DNA of 64,000 nucleotides from Cavia porcellus (Eukaryota > Chordata > Mammalia > Rodentia > Caviidae). A model generated the notes under the pieces. The model worked only from the letters and a program-made list of their open reading frames with translations. It ran no database searches and was not told the DNA's origin. Below, in pieces: positions 1 through 12,344 of the stretch (its first letter is position 1; each line of letters starts with the position of its first letter). Both the position numbers and the translations under genes were made by a program. The DNA is taken from the NCBI RefSeq assembly GCF_034190915.1, contig NW_026947484.1, forward strand, positions 78,997,982-79,061,981, given 5' to 3'.

Positions 1-956
1 TGAATCTTCTTATGAAGAAATAACAGAAAATACCAGCTGGAGAACACACTATGAAATAACTGATTTGTATTTTGCAAATATTGCTATTTGTCAAAGAAAA
101 AGAGAGATTGAACAATTGTTACAATAAAAGGAGATTTAAGAACTACAACAACAAAATACATATTCCTGGACCAGTACTGCACAGAGGTAAAATGCTACAT
201 AGGACATTACCAAGACAATTATGAAATTGGAGTATGAACTGTAGAGCAAATAAATGTTGCATAGATGTTAAGTATGTCTGCTGTGATTATGTAAGAAAAT
301 ATTTTTGTTCTTAGGTGATATCTAGTGAAACACAAAGGATTAAAAGGGTATAAGATATGTAAGTTACTCTCAAATGATTCTGAAATAAACTTATACATAT
401 AAATCAAATATAATAAAATATAAGTTAATCAATCCATTTAAAAGGCATTCATGAATTATATGTTACATTTTTGCAACTATTGCGTATGTTTAAAATGATT
501 TTGAGAAGATGGTGAAATTTTTCCAGTGGCTGATAAAACAATAAAATCTGCCAGTGTCTTTGTTGTTATCGGTTAATGCAGGACTGGTAAAAGTTGACTG
601 ACCCTTGTTCGTGATTAATTCCTATTGAATAACATATTTTCTATATTAAGTTTCAACAGCCTTTATTAAGTCCAATAAAGGCTGAACAAGCAATATGGGT
701 CCTATAGAGACAGCATGGGGCTTGTATTTTATGTTCACCACTTGGGTGAAGTTCTAATGTCATCTGTAAGTTCTAATGTCATCATTTGAAAAGAGGAGTA
801 AGCAATAAAAAAATAAATCTCACAAGGTTGCTATGAGAACCACATGAGAGAGAGAAATGCATACTTTTAAGCAGTAAGCAAAGAAATATAACTCTCAAAC
901 TGAGTCAAGCCTGTGTTACAAGGCTATCAAAGCTTGTAGTGTCTCTCAGAGTAAAG
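1..956. other. AT-rich DNA, nothing recognised
   Basis: No convincing gene, repeat family or simple repeat could be identified. The short open frames have no protein-like composition and no homology that I recognise. Probably decayed intergenic or intronic DNA. Confidence 0.5.
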
Positions 957-1299
957 CTAAAACCTTCTCTGTGTCTTCTGATGCCTTGCCTGACCTCACC
1001 TCCAGCTCTTTCATCACCTCTCTGGCTGCTCTCCTCCATTCTTCAAGCACATCCTACCTCAGGGTTTTCAGGGGCTTCATAGTTCTATCATCTCTGTCTT
1101 GATCACCCTCAGCTTAGACACACAGGGATCATCCCCACCTCCACTGGAGTTTTCTACTCAAATATCATCTCATTGCTGGTTTTTCCCAAAGGAATTGTCT
1201 ACACGTAGTACACACATTTACCCGTAAATCATTCTCTGATATTTATCCAGGTTCATTTTCCTTTTCAGGACTTATCCAACCAACTCACTATATGTCCAT

Positions 1300-1330
<31 letters not shown>

Positions 1331-1455
1331 TTGTCCCTTTCCCTCTTTTGAAGGGCAGTTATTTAATTGTGGGAATGTCTGTTTGTTCAGAACATAAAAA
1401 AGTGTTGTGCACATAAGTGACCCACAATAACTATTTGTTAATGAATGAATGAACA
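957..1455 (+). mobile_element. L2 LINE, 3' end (ancient)
   Basis: The order of landmarks matches the 3' end of mammalian LINE-2. There is a pyrimidine-rich Leu/Pro/Ser-type stretch ('cctcagggttttcaggggct'), then 'ctcaaatatcatctcattg', a TTTA run, 'gaagggcag' and the terminal 'tgaatgaatgaa'. Highly diverged and non-coding. Family assignment is from memory of the consensus pattern, not a search. Confidence 0.65.
1295..1334. repeat. (TTTA)n microsatellite
   Basis: About nine to ten TTTA units. They arose in the T-rich part of the L2 3' end, where the L2 consensus already has a short TTTA run. Confidence 0.9.
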
Positions 1456-3227
1456 GATGAACAGCAATTTTAAAGTGCATAATATTGGCACATACACAAA
1501 CAATGCTTCACATACACTGCCATTAATCTATTAAGCTTTTCAAAAACTATTTTGTATCAATATTAAATATTCCTATTGCTTCTAAAATCATGCTGAATTA
1601 AGATGTTTTATTTTTAAGATTTCACTGTGGCCTTTGAGATGATTATAAATGATTGGCTTGTCATGAGATCAGGCATAGCAATCAGTGATTCACAATTCTA
1701 AAGAAGCATGACAAGGAAAAAATATTCCACACAGACATATTTAGATATTTAAACATTTTTTCTTATGTACCACCTAATACTCAGTACAGGTCAACTCCCC
1801 AGGAGAGCTGAGGATATTTTTTTCAAATTATAGATAGTTGGCAGCTTCCCCTTTACTTCTAAATATAAAATAAGAGCCTCACATTTCAAACTCCTCATCT
1901 TCTTATTGCAGGAAAGCAGAGCACATCTTGAAAACTCACTAATTGTGTCTGATAGGCAGTGACACAAGCAGACAGCCTCTGTCAACACCCAGCCTGACAA
2001 AATGACAATCAAAATCCCACTGCCGCTAGGGAACTGGGCCACAGGGACCTCCCAAGAAACATTCTGAGATAAGCCTCATCTTAACTTTCATTACGAAGAT
2101 GGGAATTTCTTGTTTTTATTAAAACTGATCCAAATGTAATTCAATCAGAGTTGTAAGATGTCACATTTGACCTTTTCATTTTATCTGAGACCAGCTGTGA
2201 AATCAGGACACCCTCATATATGCCTCATTACAGATAAAGCTACACACATAAAAAAAAAATCCTCACTAAGACGCTCACATAGACTTATTATCAGGGCCGA
2301 CCAAGAAGCACTTGCTGAAAGGGGCACTGTGTATTCTCCTTACACCCAGTACATCTTCCTTGGTTTCTGAAGGAACAATGATTATGACCTTGCCAAGTTG
2401 ATTCCTAAAACATTTCTGGTTTGCTGCTACCTGGGTCTATGGCTTGTTTTGTATCTCAAGCCTTTCTGCATTATTTTGGTCAAGTTCTATTCAATTAATT
2501 AAAAACATTGAGAAATTAGTATTTATCCTTACTTCTGTCTAAAGTTTGGGGAATATTTTGAATAACCAAAGACTTCTTTACAACCAAGTCAAAAGCTATA
2601 ATTTTCCAATATTTGTGGTCTCTGAGCTGAACTGTTAAGGAGGAACATGGCATGGCTGATAGTCTTTGTTTCCCATATAAAAATTCCAACTTGCTTTGCC
2701 ATGTCTGTCTTTTCTGATAAAATTATTAACACGGGTGCTTGTCCATTTTGTGGAATTCTATACTATACATGATCTGTTAAGCTAAGAACTCAGGGAAAGT
2801 CTCTTACAAACTGTTTTGGTTTGGGTTGGGTTGGGTTGGTTTTTAGTTCTTTCTTTCCACAGATCCTTTCTCTTTGGTAATCTACCTTAAAAATTCCAGA
2901 AGCAATTTTACTCTCCCTGAATCATAATTTCTGTATCTTCACTTCAGTACAATCACCCCAGAGCCAGTTTATGTCATTTCAAACTGACAATGCCTCCCAT
3001 CAGGAAATGTTTCTGAATTCCATCCAATGGGCAACAGAAGGAAGACAGTCAGATTAGCAGACCATTTTTCAAAAAGATCAGGAATCAGAGGAGGCACAAA
3101 ATTTACCAGCATGTGACTCAAACTTCAGCAATGATCAAGATAGTCCTTCTTCATACAGCAACATTTAGTGTCTCTGCTGAGTAAGCATTTGGCGATGCAC
3201 AGGCTATCAGCTATACAGGGTGAAAAA
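1456..3227. other. Unclassified AT-rich DNA
   Basis: No gene was seen. At 2820-2846 there is a short TTGGG repeat (about four to five units), which is not telomeric TTAGGG. The remainder may contain very old repeats that I cannot place. Frames at 1791-2042 (minus) and 2158-2370 (plus) look random. Confidence 0.45.
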
Positions 3228-3322
3228 TAGGCAATTTTTTTTTTTTTGTACAGGGGATCAAACTCATGACCTTGTACTTGCCAGGCAGGTGCTTATGACA
3301 CTGAGCTAAATCCCTTGCCCAA
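3228..3322 (-). mobile_element. tRNA-derived ID-like SINE
   Basis: Read on the minus strand it starts 'gggcaagggatttagctcag' and continues through a B-box-like 'catgagtttgatcccc' to an A-rich tail (the T-run at 3235-3247). It is the same family as the better copy at 11571-11660. RNA polymerase III A and B boxes are recognisable, but it is a retroposon rather than a tRNA gene. Confidence 0.8.
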
Positions 3323-3744
3323 AAATAGGCATATTTAACGTTGTAAAAAATGTTCATCAATTCCAATTCTTTCACGTTCTCAAATCCCCTTGTTTCTAAA
3401 TTCTAAATTCTATAATACCTGCTGGAACATAGGTGAATATAAATCAGATTAATGTAACTATGGCAAAAGGCCTGTTCTCTCTATGTGTGAATAAGTGCAA
3501 TGGCTCAAAATTGACTTCTATCACCTCTTGCCTCTATACCCAGATCTCCATTTCCCAAAATGCTTATGTTGCCCAAATCAGGGTTTTGTTTATTTGCTTT
3601 TGCTTTTTATTTTAATCTCTTGACACCACCCTAGGAAAGCTGACACAATGTTTCTCGGTAATTTCTGAGTACTTAACTATGATCAAAAGTTAACACAACA
3701 AATCTGCATTGTAAGTGTGTTTGTGGGTAAAGACAAGGCAGAAT

Positions 3745-3850
3745 CCAGGCCCAATATGCACAGCTAGTAAGTAACAGAATTAGAATTTGAGGCCAGATGT
3801 AGTATTTGACTTCAAAGTCTGCAACATAATGTCCCTACTGCAATGTACTG
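3745..3850 (-). mobile_element. MIR SINE fragment
   Basis: 'cacagctagtaagtaacaga' followed by 'attagaatttgaggcc' is the reverse complement of the MIR core and tRNA-related head. Diverged and incomplete. Confidence 0.6.
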
Positions 3851-5109
3851 AGACAAGTGTAGTGAAGAGAGAGTTTATATAACTGGACACTAACACACCA
3901 TTCTTGATTTTACAGGTTAGACAGGCCGTTAGCATTGGGACGACTGCAGTACCAAGTTTACCAGAGCATTAAACTTGGCATTCTGCTTTAGAAAAACGGA
4001 GGAACTTCAATTACCCAGTCATACTGAATTTTTTCCATTATGTAAAATAAAAATACTCATGTTTATATCATGAACTTTTAATACTATTATTCTCATTATT
4101 CGCTATGGAAATTTATTTTTTTTCACAAAACAATGAAAAATGTAAATATAGCAATAAGAGCATTATTTCTCTCATTTAAAAACAGATCTTAGTTCTTATT
4201 CGTAGTTACTATTTGTAATTCAGAAAGCCCTCCTACAAAACCAAATACAGAAAGCGTATCTACTTAAAAGCCATTGTATGTAAAAATTCTACCTTATAAA
4301 AACATAGGCAAATTCATGTACATACATTCAAAACTTGTACACACACATGCATCTAGAGTTAAAATGGCCAAATGTTTTCAAATATTTCCACCCACTGCTT
4401 CAAATGAATACATAATTTCTGATGGAAGTATTTACAAATATTTTTCACAAAATGTCTTGGCCTGTTAAATAGTACAGATATTTTGAAAACATTTTCTTGG
4501 CATCAAACACATTGCAGGTTTGGTCAGTACCACCCAAGCGCTATCTCAAAGGCATCATTGACACCTTTCAGAGAGGCAATCAAGAATGTGAATGCCGAGG
4601 GAGGGAGTCTGAGTATATCCTCTTGAGATCATAAAAATATAAACAAATTAGGAATGTTTAGGGTTTTATCAATTGTTCATCTCACAGTTTTGAAGTGGGG
4701 TAAGACAGAATGAAGACAGGATTCTAGGCTTTCACAGACACTTGTGCATGCATGACTGTTATAATCTATGAGTTCTTTGCCAAAAGGGGCAATTGGATTT
4801 TATTTTTGAAATCAGTATTTTTTTAATCAAAATCTAGCAGAGTAGATTTTGATTTATTTTATAAATTATTTGTTGAATCAGTAGAAGTATTTCTCTGTTT
4901 TGACTGATGTCAACTCAGAATAAATAAAAAAGCAAAATTTATTAGGGCCAATTCTCCTTAATCATATAGCTTCAGTTTCTCATTTTACTGTGCTATGCTT
5001 AGGTAATAACTACCAAGAGATTGTCTACCTCCATCAACTGTAAGATGCCTGCCTATATGTGCCATTTTCTTTGCCCTCTCCCTTGTCCTTTGTTTAAATA
5101 TTGGAGGAA
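3851..5109. other. Unclassified AT-rich DNA
   Basis: No gene, RNA or repeat family was recognised. Several short frames are open only because the DNA is AT-rich and lacks protein-like composition. Confidence 0.45.
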
Positions 5110-5790
5110 AGGGTCATTTTTCTTTTTAGCTCTCTAAATTTTTTCTTTACTTTTAAAAAAGTACATATGGTAGTTATGAAATGCAAACTGATACAAATGA
5201 ACAGAGAAGTGATTGTAACAGTCAAAATATCAACAAACACACTCATTATCTCTCATAGGTACATTTCTTTATGTGTGTATGTATGTATGTGCTAAGTCCT
5301 AAAATGTACTCAACAAATTTCCTATATAAGAACTATTACAAAAATATAGGAATTACTAATATTAATACACTGTTAACTATAATCCTCATAGTATATCTTA
5401 GACCACTGTACTTACTCATTTGAGAATATCATCTTTGCTCCCCTTGATCTACATTGCAGTATCTCGCATCCCTACTCCCATGACAACCAGGTTTCTACCT
5501 ACTGTTTCAATGTACTGGTTCTTCCCATAAATTCTACATATAAGTGAAATAATGCAGTATTTTTTCTTTCTCTGTCTTACTTACTTCACTTAGTACCTTT
5601 AGACTCATGCAGGTTGCTGCCAAGAGCAAGAGATCTTCCTTCATAGAGGCAAAATAATATTTCACCCTAAGAATGTCACAATTTCTTTATCTGTTCATCT
5701 GTTGACAGACAGCTAACTTGTTTCCATGTCTTGGCTATTGTGTATAGGCTGCCATAAAGTGAGTGCAATTATCTTCATCAAGTAATAATT
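5110..5790 (-). mobile_element. Ancient L1 (L1M-type) 3' region
   Basis: The plus strand shows the reverse complement of the L1 ORF2 C-terminus and 3'UTR. Landmarks are 'cttacttcacttagtacc', 'aaaataatatttcacc', 'tttatctgttcatctgttga' and 'cttggctattgtgtatagg'. These correspond to the well-known L1 stretch encoding the MEYYSAI-like terminus. Multiple stops, no usable ORF. Confidence 0.7.
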
Positions 5791-5819
5791 TTTCTTTTCT
5801 TTTCTTTTCTTTTCTTTTG
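5789..5819. repeat. (TTTTC)n simple repeat
   Basis: About six TTTTC units at the edge of the L1M fragment and just upstream of the MaLR 5' LTR. Confidence 0.85.
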
Positions 5820-5871
5820 AACTTATTCTCATCACAGTGATTGCACCACATGATTATTCTGTTTTCAGTGT

Positions 5872-6250
5872 TGTTATGGTTTGAATCTAGGTGTCTCCTC
5901 CACCCAAAGTCTAATGCTGTCATGGGATGGGGTGGGCTTTTTAGAGGTGGCTGAATCTAGACTTTGTGATTGATTCATGATCAAAGCTGGGATTAAGGGT
6001 GTGAGTGCTACACCCAACCTAGGGTGAGCAGCCTGCGTATAAAGGAAAAAAGAGGCTGTCCCTTCCCTCTCTCCTTTGTTTTGCTATAGAGACTGCCTGC
6101 CATGAACTGTTTTTCTCTGCCTACTCACCTTGCCTTAGAGCCAGCTGATTATGGACTGAAATCTCTAAAAACTGTGTGCTAAATAAACTTTCCTCCCTTA
6201 ACTTGAGCAGCAGATATTTTATTTCAGCCACAAGAAAAGTCACAAAGACA
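5872..6250 (+). repeat. MaLR H1 5' LTR
   Basis: It shares its whole layout with the LTR at 7695-8032: 'gtgattgactcat'-like U3, 'gccatgaact..' in the middle, 'gattatggactgaaatctct', then 'aataaac' and a terminal 'aca'. The left half carries extra sequence relative to the 3' LTR. Confidence 0.85.
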
Positions 6251-6255
6251 GAATG

Positions 6256-6270
6256 TGGTACCAGAAGTGG
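6256..6270 (+). promoter_or_regulatory. Primer binding site, tRNA-Leu type
   Basis: 'tggtaccagaagtgg' lies 5 bases after the 5' LTR end. It is the ERVL/MaLR-class PBS. The same site with one difference is at 54273-54290 in element H2. Confidence 0.75.
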
Positions 6271-7694
6271 TGTGATTGCTATGACTATATCTGACCATGT
6301 GGTTAAGGAGCCTTTGGAACGGGCTCATGTGAAGAGTTTGGAAAGGTTCCAAAATGCTGGCTGAAAAAGTAGCACTAAAAAAGTATACTGAAAAACTACA
6401 CTTTAGACTGTATTCCATGGGGGATTCTTTTCAGAGCTCAGATCAGAAAGGCAATAAAGATCAAATCGGGAGTTTTCTGCTAGAAAGAAGAACTGAAATG
6501 TCTGTTGAATTCCAGATGATGTGTGTTATGGCTTAGCAGAAAGTTTTTTCTGCACTTTCATGTCCAGAGATTTTTCCTGAGACTGAGATTGCAGAAGAAA
6601 TTTCAAGACAGTTAAACATGGAGGTAGTAGTATCACTACTGTTGGGGTTTGTAGTCAGACTTTTGTTGATAATCAAGTGCAAAGAGCCCAGAAGAATGAT
6701 TCAAAACATTGTGAGTTTTGCCAGAAATGAAGTTTCAGTAAAGCTGTGGCCTTTGAATATGGAACAGAGGAGAAACTGTTCACTGAAAAGACTAGCAAAG
6801 AAAAGCCAAGTATTCCAGACAACCAAAGAGATGGCCTTAGGGCATCACAAGATGCAGAAAGACTCCACCCTTTGCAGCCTCAAAGTTGCAAAAGTGAAAG
6901 ACTTTTCTTTGAGAAGGGAGACCCACAGTACTATGCTCCAGAATGACAGCATCCTAGGGAAGTTGTTCCTCAGGATTTGGCTCACAGGCAGTCAACCTCT
7001 ACAGCCAAGAGAAGTAAACCTGTCTACTGCCACAGCTGGTGGCACACCTTGTCATCCGCCATATGGTGCTGGTTTTAGGTGCAAAGAAAACACAAGAATT
7101 GTGGGGGCAGGAAGGCTCCCACTCTGATCTCAGAAGGCATATGTGCCCCAGAGAAGGCAGTGTATGAAACTGTGAATGTGACATGGAAGGTGCAGTTGGG
7201 ACCCCAGAAATTTGAAGAAGCCAGGAACATGGATTGTCTGAGGAAGTCTGTAAGGAGAGAGCAGAGTGGGCCCACAAGCATAGTCATGGGTGCTTTAACC
7301 ACTGAAAATGCCATAAGGGTGGAGCCGCCAACGCCCTTTGGAGTACACATCTTGCCACAGATTGCCTCAACTATGGTACACAGAACTACAGGACTTCATG
7401 TTTGCTCTGCTGAATTTCGGACTTGCTTTGGTCTCATTCCTTTGTATCACCCTACTTGTACCTTTTGAAATGGAAATGTCTATTTTGTGTCATTGAATAT
7501 TGAAAGTATTTAACTGTCTTTTCATTTGAACAAGTACTCACAGCTAAGAGTTTGTCTTAAATCTCAAAGGAGATTTGGAACTTGGACTTTTCAGCAATGC
7601 TGAAACTGCTACCACTTTGGCAACTCTTGGAGATGGACTAAATGCCTTTTGCATAAAGAAATGTGCATGATTCTTTGTGCAGGCTAGGGCAGAA

Positions 7695-8032
7695 TGCCAT
7701 AATCTGTGTCTGGATGTCCCCTCAAAGCCTCATGTGAGAGAGTGGCTAAATCCAGAGTTTGTGATTGACTCATAGTCTAACACTGTGATTAAGGGGTGAA
7801 TGCTACACTCAGCCTTATATAAAATATAAGGGACAAAAAGAGGCTGTCCTTCTCTGTCTCCCTTGCTATAGTCTGCCCACCATGAACTATTGCCCTTCTG
7901 CCAAGTACCCTACCTTGGAGCCAGCCAATTATGGACTGAAATCTCTATAACCTGTGAGATAAATAAACCTTTCCTCCCTTAATTTTGGATGTCAAGAATT
8001 TTGTCCCAACAGTGAGAAAACTAACTAAGACA
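7695..8032 (+). repeat. MaLR H1 3' LTR
   Basis: Starts 'tgccataatctgtgtc', with 'tataaaatata' near 7818 and 'aaataaacc' near 7962, and ends 'aactaagaca'. It has diverged clearly from the 5' LTR, indicating an old insertion. Confidence 0.85.
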
Positions 8033-8037
8033 AATGT

Positions 8038-9134
8038 CTTTGGGAAAATGGAACTGATAATTTTAAGCATACCTTAAAATTCAGAAAGTACTGATAACTA
8101 CTCAAAAATTCTAAATTTACTTATAAAATATAAAATCTTAACATTGAAAAACCACAAATATTTTCAGCATTTGTAACAATTTTGTAAAATTCTCATTATA
8201 CAATTGGCATTTAAAAAATAGGAAAAAAAAACCATCTCTACTAAAAAAAACAGAAAGAGAAGGGAACAGGTAATAGGTACTGGATAAATACCAATGACAA
8301 AAACCAGTGGGAAAAAATACTGAATCTTGGTTTTATTAATCCAACAGAAACCTAACTTTTTAATTTTCTTTGTAAATATTTTTAAATGTATGTCGACAGT
8401 ATTGGCTGTTGGAGAGGTTAGGAAAAAAGAGTGGATGAATGATATGATCAATATGGAGAACATAAATCTCTATGTTTGGAATGTATCCTGATGGATTAAA
8501 ACTTTAAATTGTTGTATTCTCTGCTTGATATTCTGTTTGGTATCACTTCTTTCAGTATACACTTCATCAAGTATGGATGAATATTTGTTCAGGAGTGCTG
8601 TAGTTAGAAAATACAAGGAAGCTAGGAGTTCACCACTTATATGATTCATTAAACACAGTACTTTCATTTTCATGTACAGGTGGCAGGTAACATGGACAAT
8701 ATTACAGTAATAATTTAATACTATGTATACCTTTTTTATTATGTATATCTTGATAAAAAACTGTTTAAAGATATTCACCAAAATGTCAACAGAGGTTTCC
8801 TTTTCAAGGAAAGATTTGGAGTTTTAAATTTTCCTTTAGTGGAGGTTCTGCTATGTTTGAACTTTGTATGTCCACTCATTTTTAAAAATCATTTAAAAAA
8901 TAAGAAAGTTACTTTTATTTGTTAAAAAATAATGCAAAACACATGCTGCTATCACTAAAGTATTTCACCATATTGTCACTCTTGATGGATATTATTATCA
9001 TTCCTTGAATTTTCCATTTATTAAATATTTATTGGCATTTCATTAAAAACACTGAAGAATTACTGAATTAAATACAATTGTTATTTTAAGTACCATATTT
9101 AAATCATTCATGGAATGTGTTTGTTAATTATATC
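8038..9134. other. Unclassified AT-rich DNA
   Basis: No gene or identifiable repeat. The minus frames at 8164-8463 and 8470-8781 (about 100 codons) are rich in Phe, Ile, Tyr and Lys, as expected from AT-rich non-coding DNA. No domain was recognised. Confidence 0.45.
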
Positions 9135-11368
9135 TGCTATTTACCTAAGTGGTTCCGAACCTTCTCTCTCCTAGACTTGATCTCTAATTGTATTCCTTTA
9201 TCTATTAAAGCCTGTCTTTCCAGCCTGTCCACAAATAATGGTCTAGTTGCCCCTATTACTCTCTGGTTCTCTGTCATGTAGAGCATTGTTTTCTCATATT
9301 TCATTTTCAGTCTTGTATTCCTTTTAATGTTAATTGTTTCCTAAATATAGCATCTCTGTGGACCCTACCTCCTGATCTACTCTACATGTGGTTCTTTTTT
9401 TTAATTTAGTGTATCAAAGCCATCTATATGACAGATTAAAACCAACCTTCACTGCCTCATTTCTGTTATGCTCTTTTTTGCCATCAGTTGTCTGCTTGTC
9501 TTATTCATTCTGTTTTCTGCCCCATTCATTGAGGCCTCTCTGCTATTGTTCCTGGAATCCTAGTACTTTTCTATCTCTCTCTAGAATGCCCTGCAGTATT
9601 CTCTGTAGAGTTGGATTGGTGGTCGTGAATTTCCTCAGTTCTTCTTTGTCTTGGAAGAATCTTGTTTTTCCATTAATTTCTAGAGACAGATTTGAAGGGT
9701 ACATCAATCTGGGCTGGAGGTTATTTTGTTTCAGGGCTTGGAATATTTTACTCCAAGCTCTTCTTGACTTGATGGTTTGTGTCGAGAAGTCTGCCATGAT
9801 TCTGATGGGCCTTCCTTTATAGTTGATTTGTTTCTTGTCTCTAACAGCTTTTAATATTATGTTCTTATATAGAATTTCTGGGATCTTGATTATTATATGC
9901 CTGGGTGTGGCTGTGTTTTGGTTGTAGGTGGTTGGAGTTCTGTATGCCTCATACATCTGCATATCATTTCTTTTTCCTATGTTTTGGAAGTTTTTCTTAA
10001 TTATTTCTGTGAATAACCTTTGTAGTTCCTTTGTTTGTACCCCTGCTTCTTCATTCACATTCTTTATTCTCAAGTTATAGATCCTCTTGTGATCTTCTAG
10101 CCTTTGTGTTGTTACTGCTTATTTCCTTGTTATTTTTAAAAAGTGTTTCCTTTCATTGCAAACCTGTCCTCCTGTTTGGATAATCTATCTTTAATTTGTT
10201 TCAAGAAGTTTTGCCATCTTTCCAAACAGTTTTTAATTTTCTGGTAATCTCTTTGAATCTGCTTCATGTGTTCTATATTTTCTTTATATTCTTCATCAAA
10301 TGGTTCTCTCCTTTGTTTGGGTTCCTCCATTCTTCCATCTGTGTCTTTTTGAGGGGTGCTTAGCACCTCTTTTATTAATCTTCTTATATCTTTCTTTACT
10401 TGGCTAAATATTTCCCTTTTGAATTCATCTATGAGGTCCCAAAGATATCTCTTTATGTCCACTGGTGTCGTGTCTGATATTGTGTGTTTGCTATTCTCAT
10501 TCTCCTTCGTATTTACCTGTCCTCAGTCAATGTTCTCAGGGTTGGGACCTGAGGACTTTTTCTTGTTGCTTCCTCTTCCCATCTTTTTTGTTTCTTCCAG
10601 GAGGCCCAAGTTTCTTTCTTTTTTGGTTACAATTCTGAAGCACGCTGGCTAGGTGACCCTTCCCACTAGTGAGTTGCAAACAGGGGCAGTGTATGCTGGC
10701 CCTGCCCCTCCGGATCAGTCAACCTGATGAAGGCTTCACTGTATTACTGTGCACTGCCTCCCCTCCAGTTCAGTCAACCTGCTGAGGCCTTCACTGTTTT
10801 AGTGTGCACTGCCACCATAAGGAATTGATTTTGGATAACCTATTGGGTCTCAGCTAGGCCACATGACCTAGGCCAAGCTCACTCTACCAATCCTGTTCGG
10901 AAAGTGAACAACTGACTGAAGTCACTGCTTCCCCTTGTTCCTGCCAGTCCTGCCTGGTCCCAGAACATCATCTGTTGGAGGCCCCTTCTCTGTGGAATAA
11001 TTTTATTCCCATCACTCACCACAGGTCAATACAGGTTCCCTGCTAGCTCAGCTCTCTGTTTGGCTTGCCAATCAATATGACTGCATTTCCAGTGAGTCAA
11101 AATGGTGGGATTTTGGATGGCTCAGTAAGTCACCACTGCTCAGATTTCGGGTGCTGCAGCAGGAGCACTGAACCTTCAGCTGTTCCAATAGTGCACTGGG
11201 ACTGTATATTTGATTGGTTCTTGTCACCTTAGATTCTTCTTGGGATGAGAGAATTCATCTCCCTATGCTTGGGACTCCCCATGCTATATTATGTTGAATT
11301 CTAAGTTGACTATCTCAGGGAGCCTCTTTAGCCTGCTGTTGTCTATCTGCCATCTTTGTTCCTCCCCA
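9135..11368 (-). mobile_element. Internally deleted L1 element F
   Basis: On the minus strand it starts at 11368 with an L1-style 5' end ('gaggaacaaagatggcagat'), followed by a ~790-bp 5'UTR and a broken ORF1 (10582-9543). The first ORF2 codons follow. Near 9235-9250 it jumps to ORF2 C-terminal sequence, the same deletion as in copies A, B and E. The 5'UTR aligns with copy B (for example 'aaagaggctccctgagat' against 'aaagagcctctctgagag'), so B and F form one subfamily. The 3'UTR is missing beyond about 9135. Confidence 0.75.
9543..10582 (-). pseudogene. L1 ORF1 remnant, copy F
   Basis: L1 ORF1 encodes the RNA-binding trimeric chaperone ORF1p of the L1 RNP. Here a short N-terminus ends in a stop after about 19 codons (ATG near 10582). 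A coiled-coil part follows at 10462-10136 (MKQIQRDYQKIKN-like heptads). The RRM plus C-terminal domain lie in another frame at 10073-9543 (motifs EAYRTPTTYNQN, RHIIIKIPEI, KSRRAWSKIFQALK). At least one stop and one frameshift; not translatable as a whole. Confidence 0.8.
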
Positions 11369-11570
11369 AGAGAACAGAATATTAAAGGCAGTTGGAGAAA
11401 AGAAACAGATCAGCTATAAAGACAAACCCTTCAGGATCACAACAGACTTCTCAACATAAACCAGTAAGTTAAGAAAAGCATGGAGTGAAATATTTCAAGT
11501 CCTGAAAGAAAACAACTTCCAATACACATTGATATTCCCTGAAAAACTATCTTTCAAAATTAGTGGACAG

Positions 11571-11660
11571 GGGCCAGGGGTTTAATTCAGTGGCACAAGT
11601 GCCTTCCTAGCAAGCACAAGGTCGTGAGTTCAATCCCTAGTACCAAAAAAAAAAAAAAAA
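11571..11660 (+). mobile_element. tRNA-derived ID-like SINE
   Basis: A nearly intact copy in the ORF1 part of element A. It starts 'gggccaggggtttaattcag' (A box region), has a B box 'gagttcaatcc', the end 'ctagtacc' and a 16-A tail. The family is tRNA-derived and would depend on L1 for mobilisation. Confidence 0.88.
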
Positions 11661-12344
11661 GGAGAAATAAGGTATTTTCATGACAAAGAACAATGAAGGA
11701 ATTCATGACTACCAAACCAACCTTACAGAGACTATTAAAAGATATACTAGAGAGAGATAAAAATGACCACAACACCAGGAACAGCAGAAGCATGAGATCG
11801 CTGAGCGGGGCAGACAATTGAATTTAAGAGAAAATTGAGAGCCAATGGCAGGAAAAAAACATGATAGAGATGAATCAGTGCATGTTAGCCATAAGTATTA
11901 ATACAGATGGCCTCAATTCACCAATAGAAACAAACATAGGCGGAGTGGATCAAGAAATAAAATCCATCAATATATGGTATACAAGAAGAACATTAACTCA
12001 AAATGAAATTCATAGATGAGAGTCAAAGGAGAGAAAATAATACTCCATGTGACAGGGAACCAGAAAACAGCAAGGGTAGCATGCCTATCAACCACAGAAC
12101 AGACTAAAAAAGATATGGCATTCTTATACAATAGAAAGTTACTCAGCTATGAAGAAAGATAATCATGAGGCTCTTGTAGATAAATGGATGTAACTTGTGA
12201 TCAAGCTCTTGGGTGAAGTAGTTTGGACTCACATAGGTGACCATCATGTTGCCTCCCTGGTATAAAAAACTGAAGAAGTTAGTAGAGTCCAACATGTAAA
12301 ATAGGTATTGTGAGCATGAAAGGGAAGGAAATGTCTAAAAAAGG

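Larger units (their letters stand above)
5872..8032 (+). mobile_element. Complete MaLR (ERVL-MaLR) element H1
   Basis: LTR-internal-LTR structure. The 5' LTR (5872-6250) starts 'tgttatggtttgaatc', has a TATA-like 'tataaagg' at 6039 and 'aataaa' at 6181, and ends '..gaca'. A primer binding site 'tggtaccagaagtgg' (6256-6270) fits the tRNA-Leu type known for ERVL/MaLR. The 3' LTR is 7695-8032, preceded by a purine tract. Flanks 'agtgt' (5867-5871) and 'aatgt' (8033-8037) are a decayed 5-bp target duplication. The internal part (6251-7694) has no recognisable gag, pol or env; the 169-codon frame at 6618-7127 has no domain that I know. MaLRs are non-autonomous, so this fits. Confidence 0.85.

Noticed and set aside
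2820..2846. Interstitial telomere repeat
   Set aside because: The unit is TTGGG, not TTAGGG, and there are only four or five copies.
6618..7127. 169-codon ORF inside MaLR H1
   Set aside because: It lies between two LTRs in a class of element that is normally non-coding. No gag, protease or other domain is visible, and it is not conserved in H2 or H3.
11571..11660. Possible tRNA gene (A and B boxes)
   Set aside because: It has a poly(A) tail, lies within an L1 copy and has at least four other dispersed relatives, so it is a tRNA-derived SINE. The cloverleaf is not intact.
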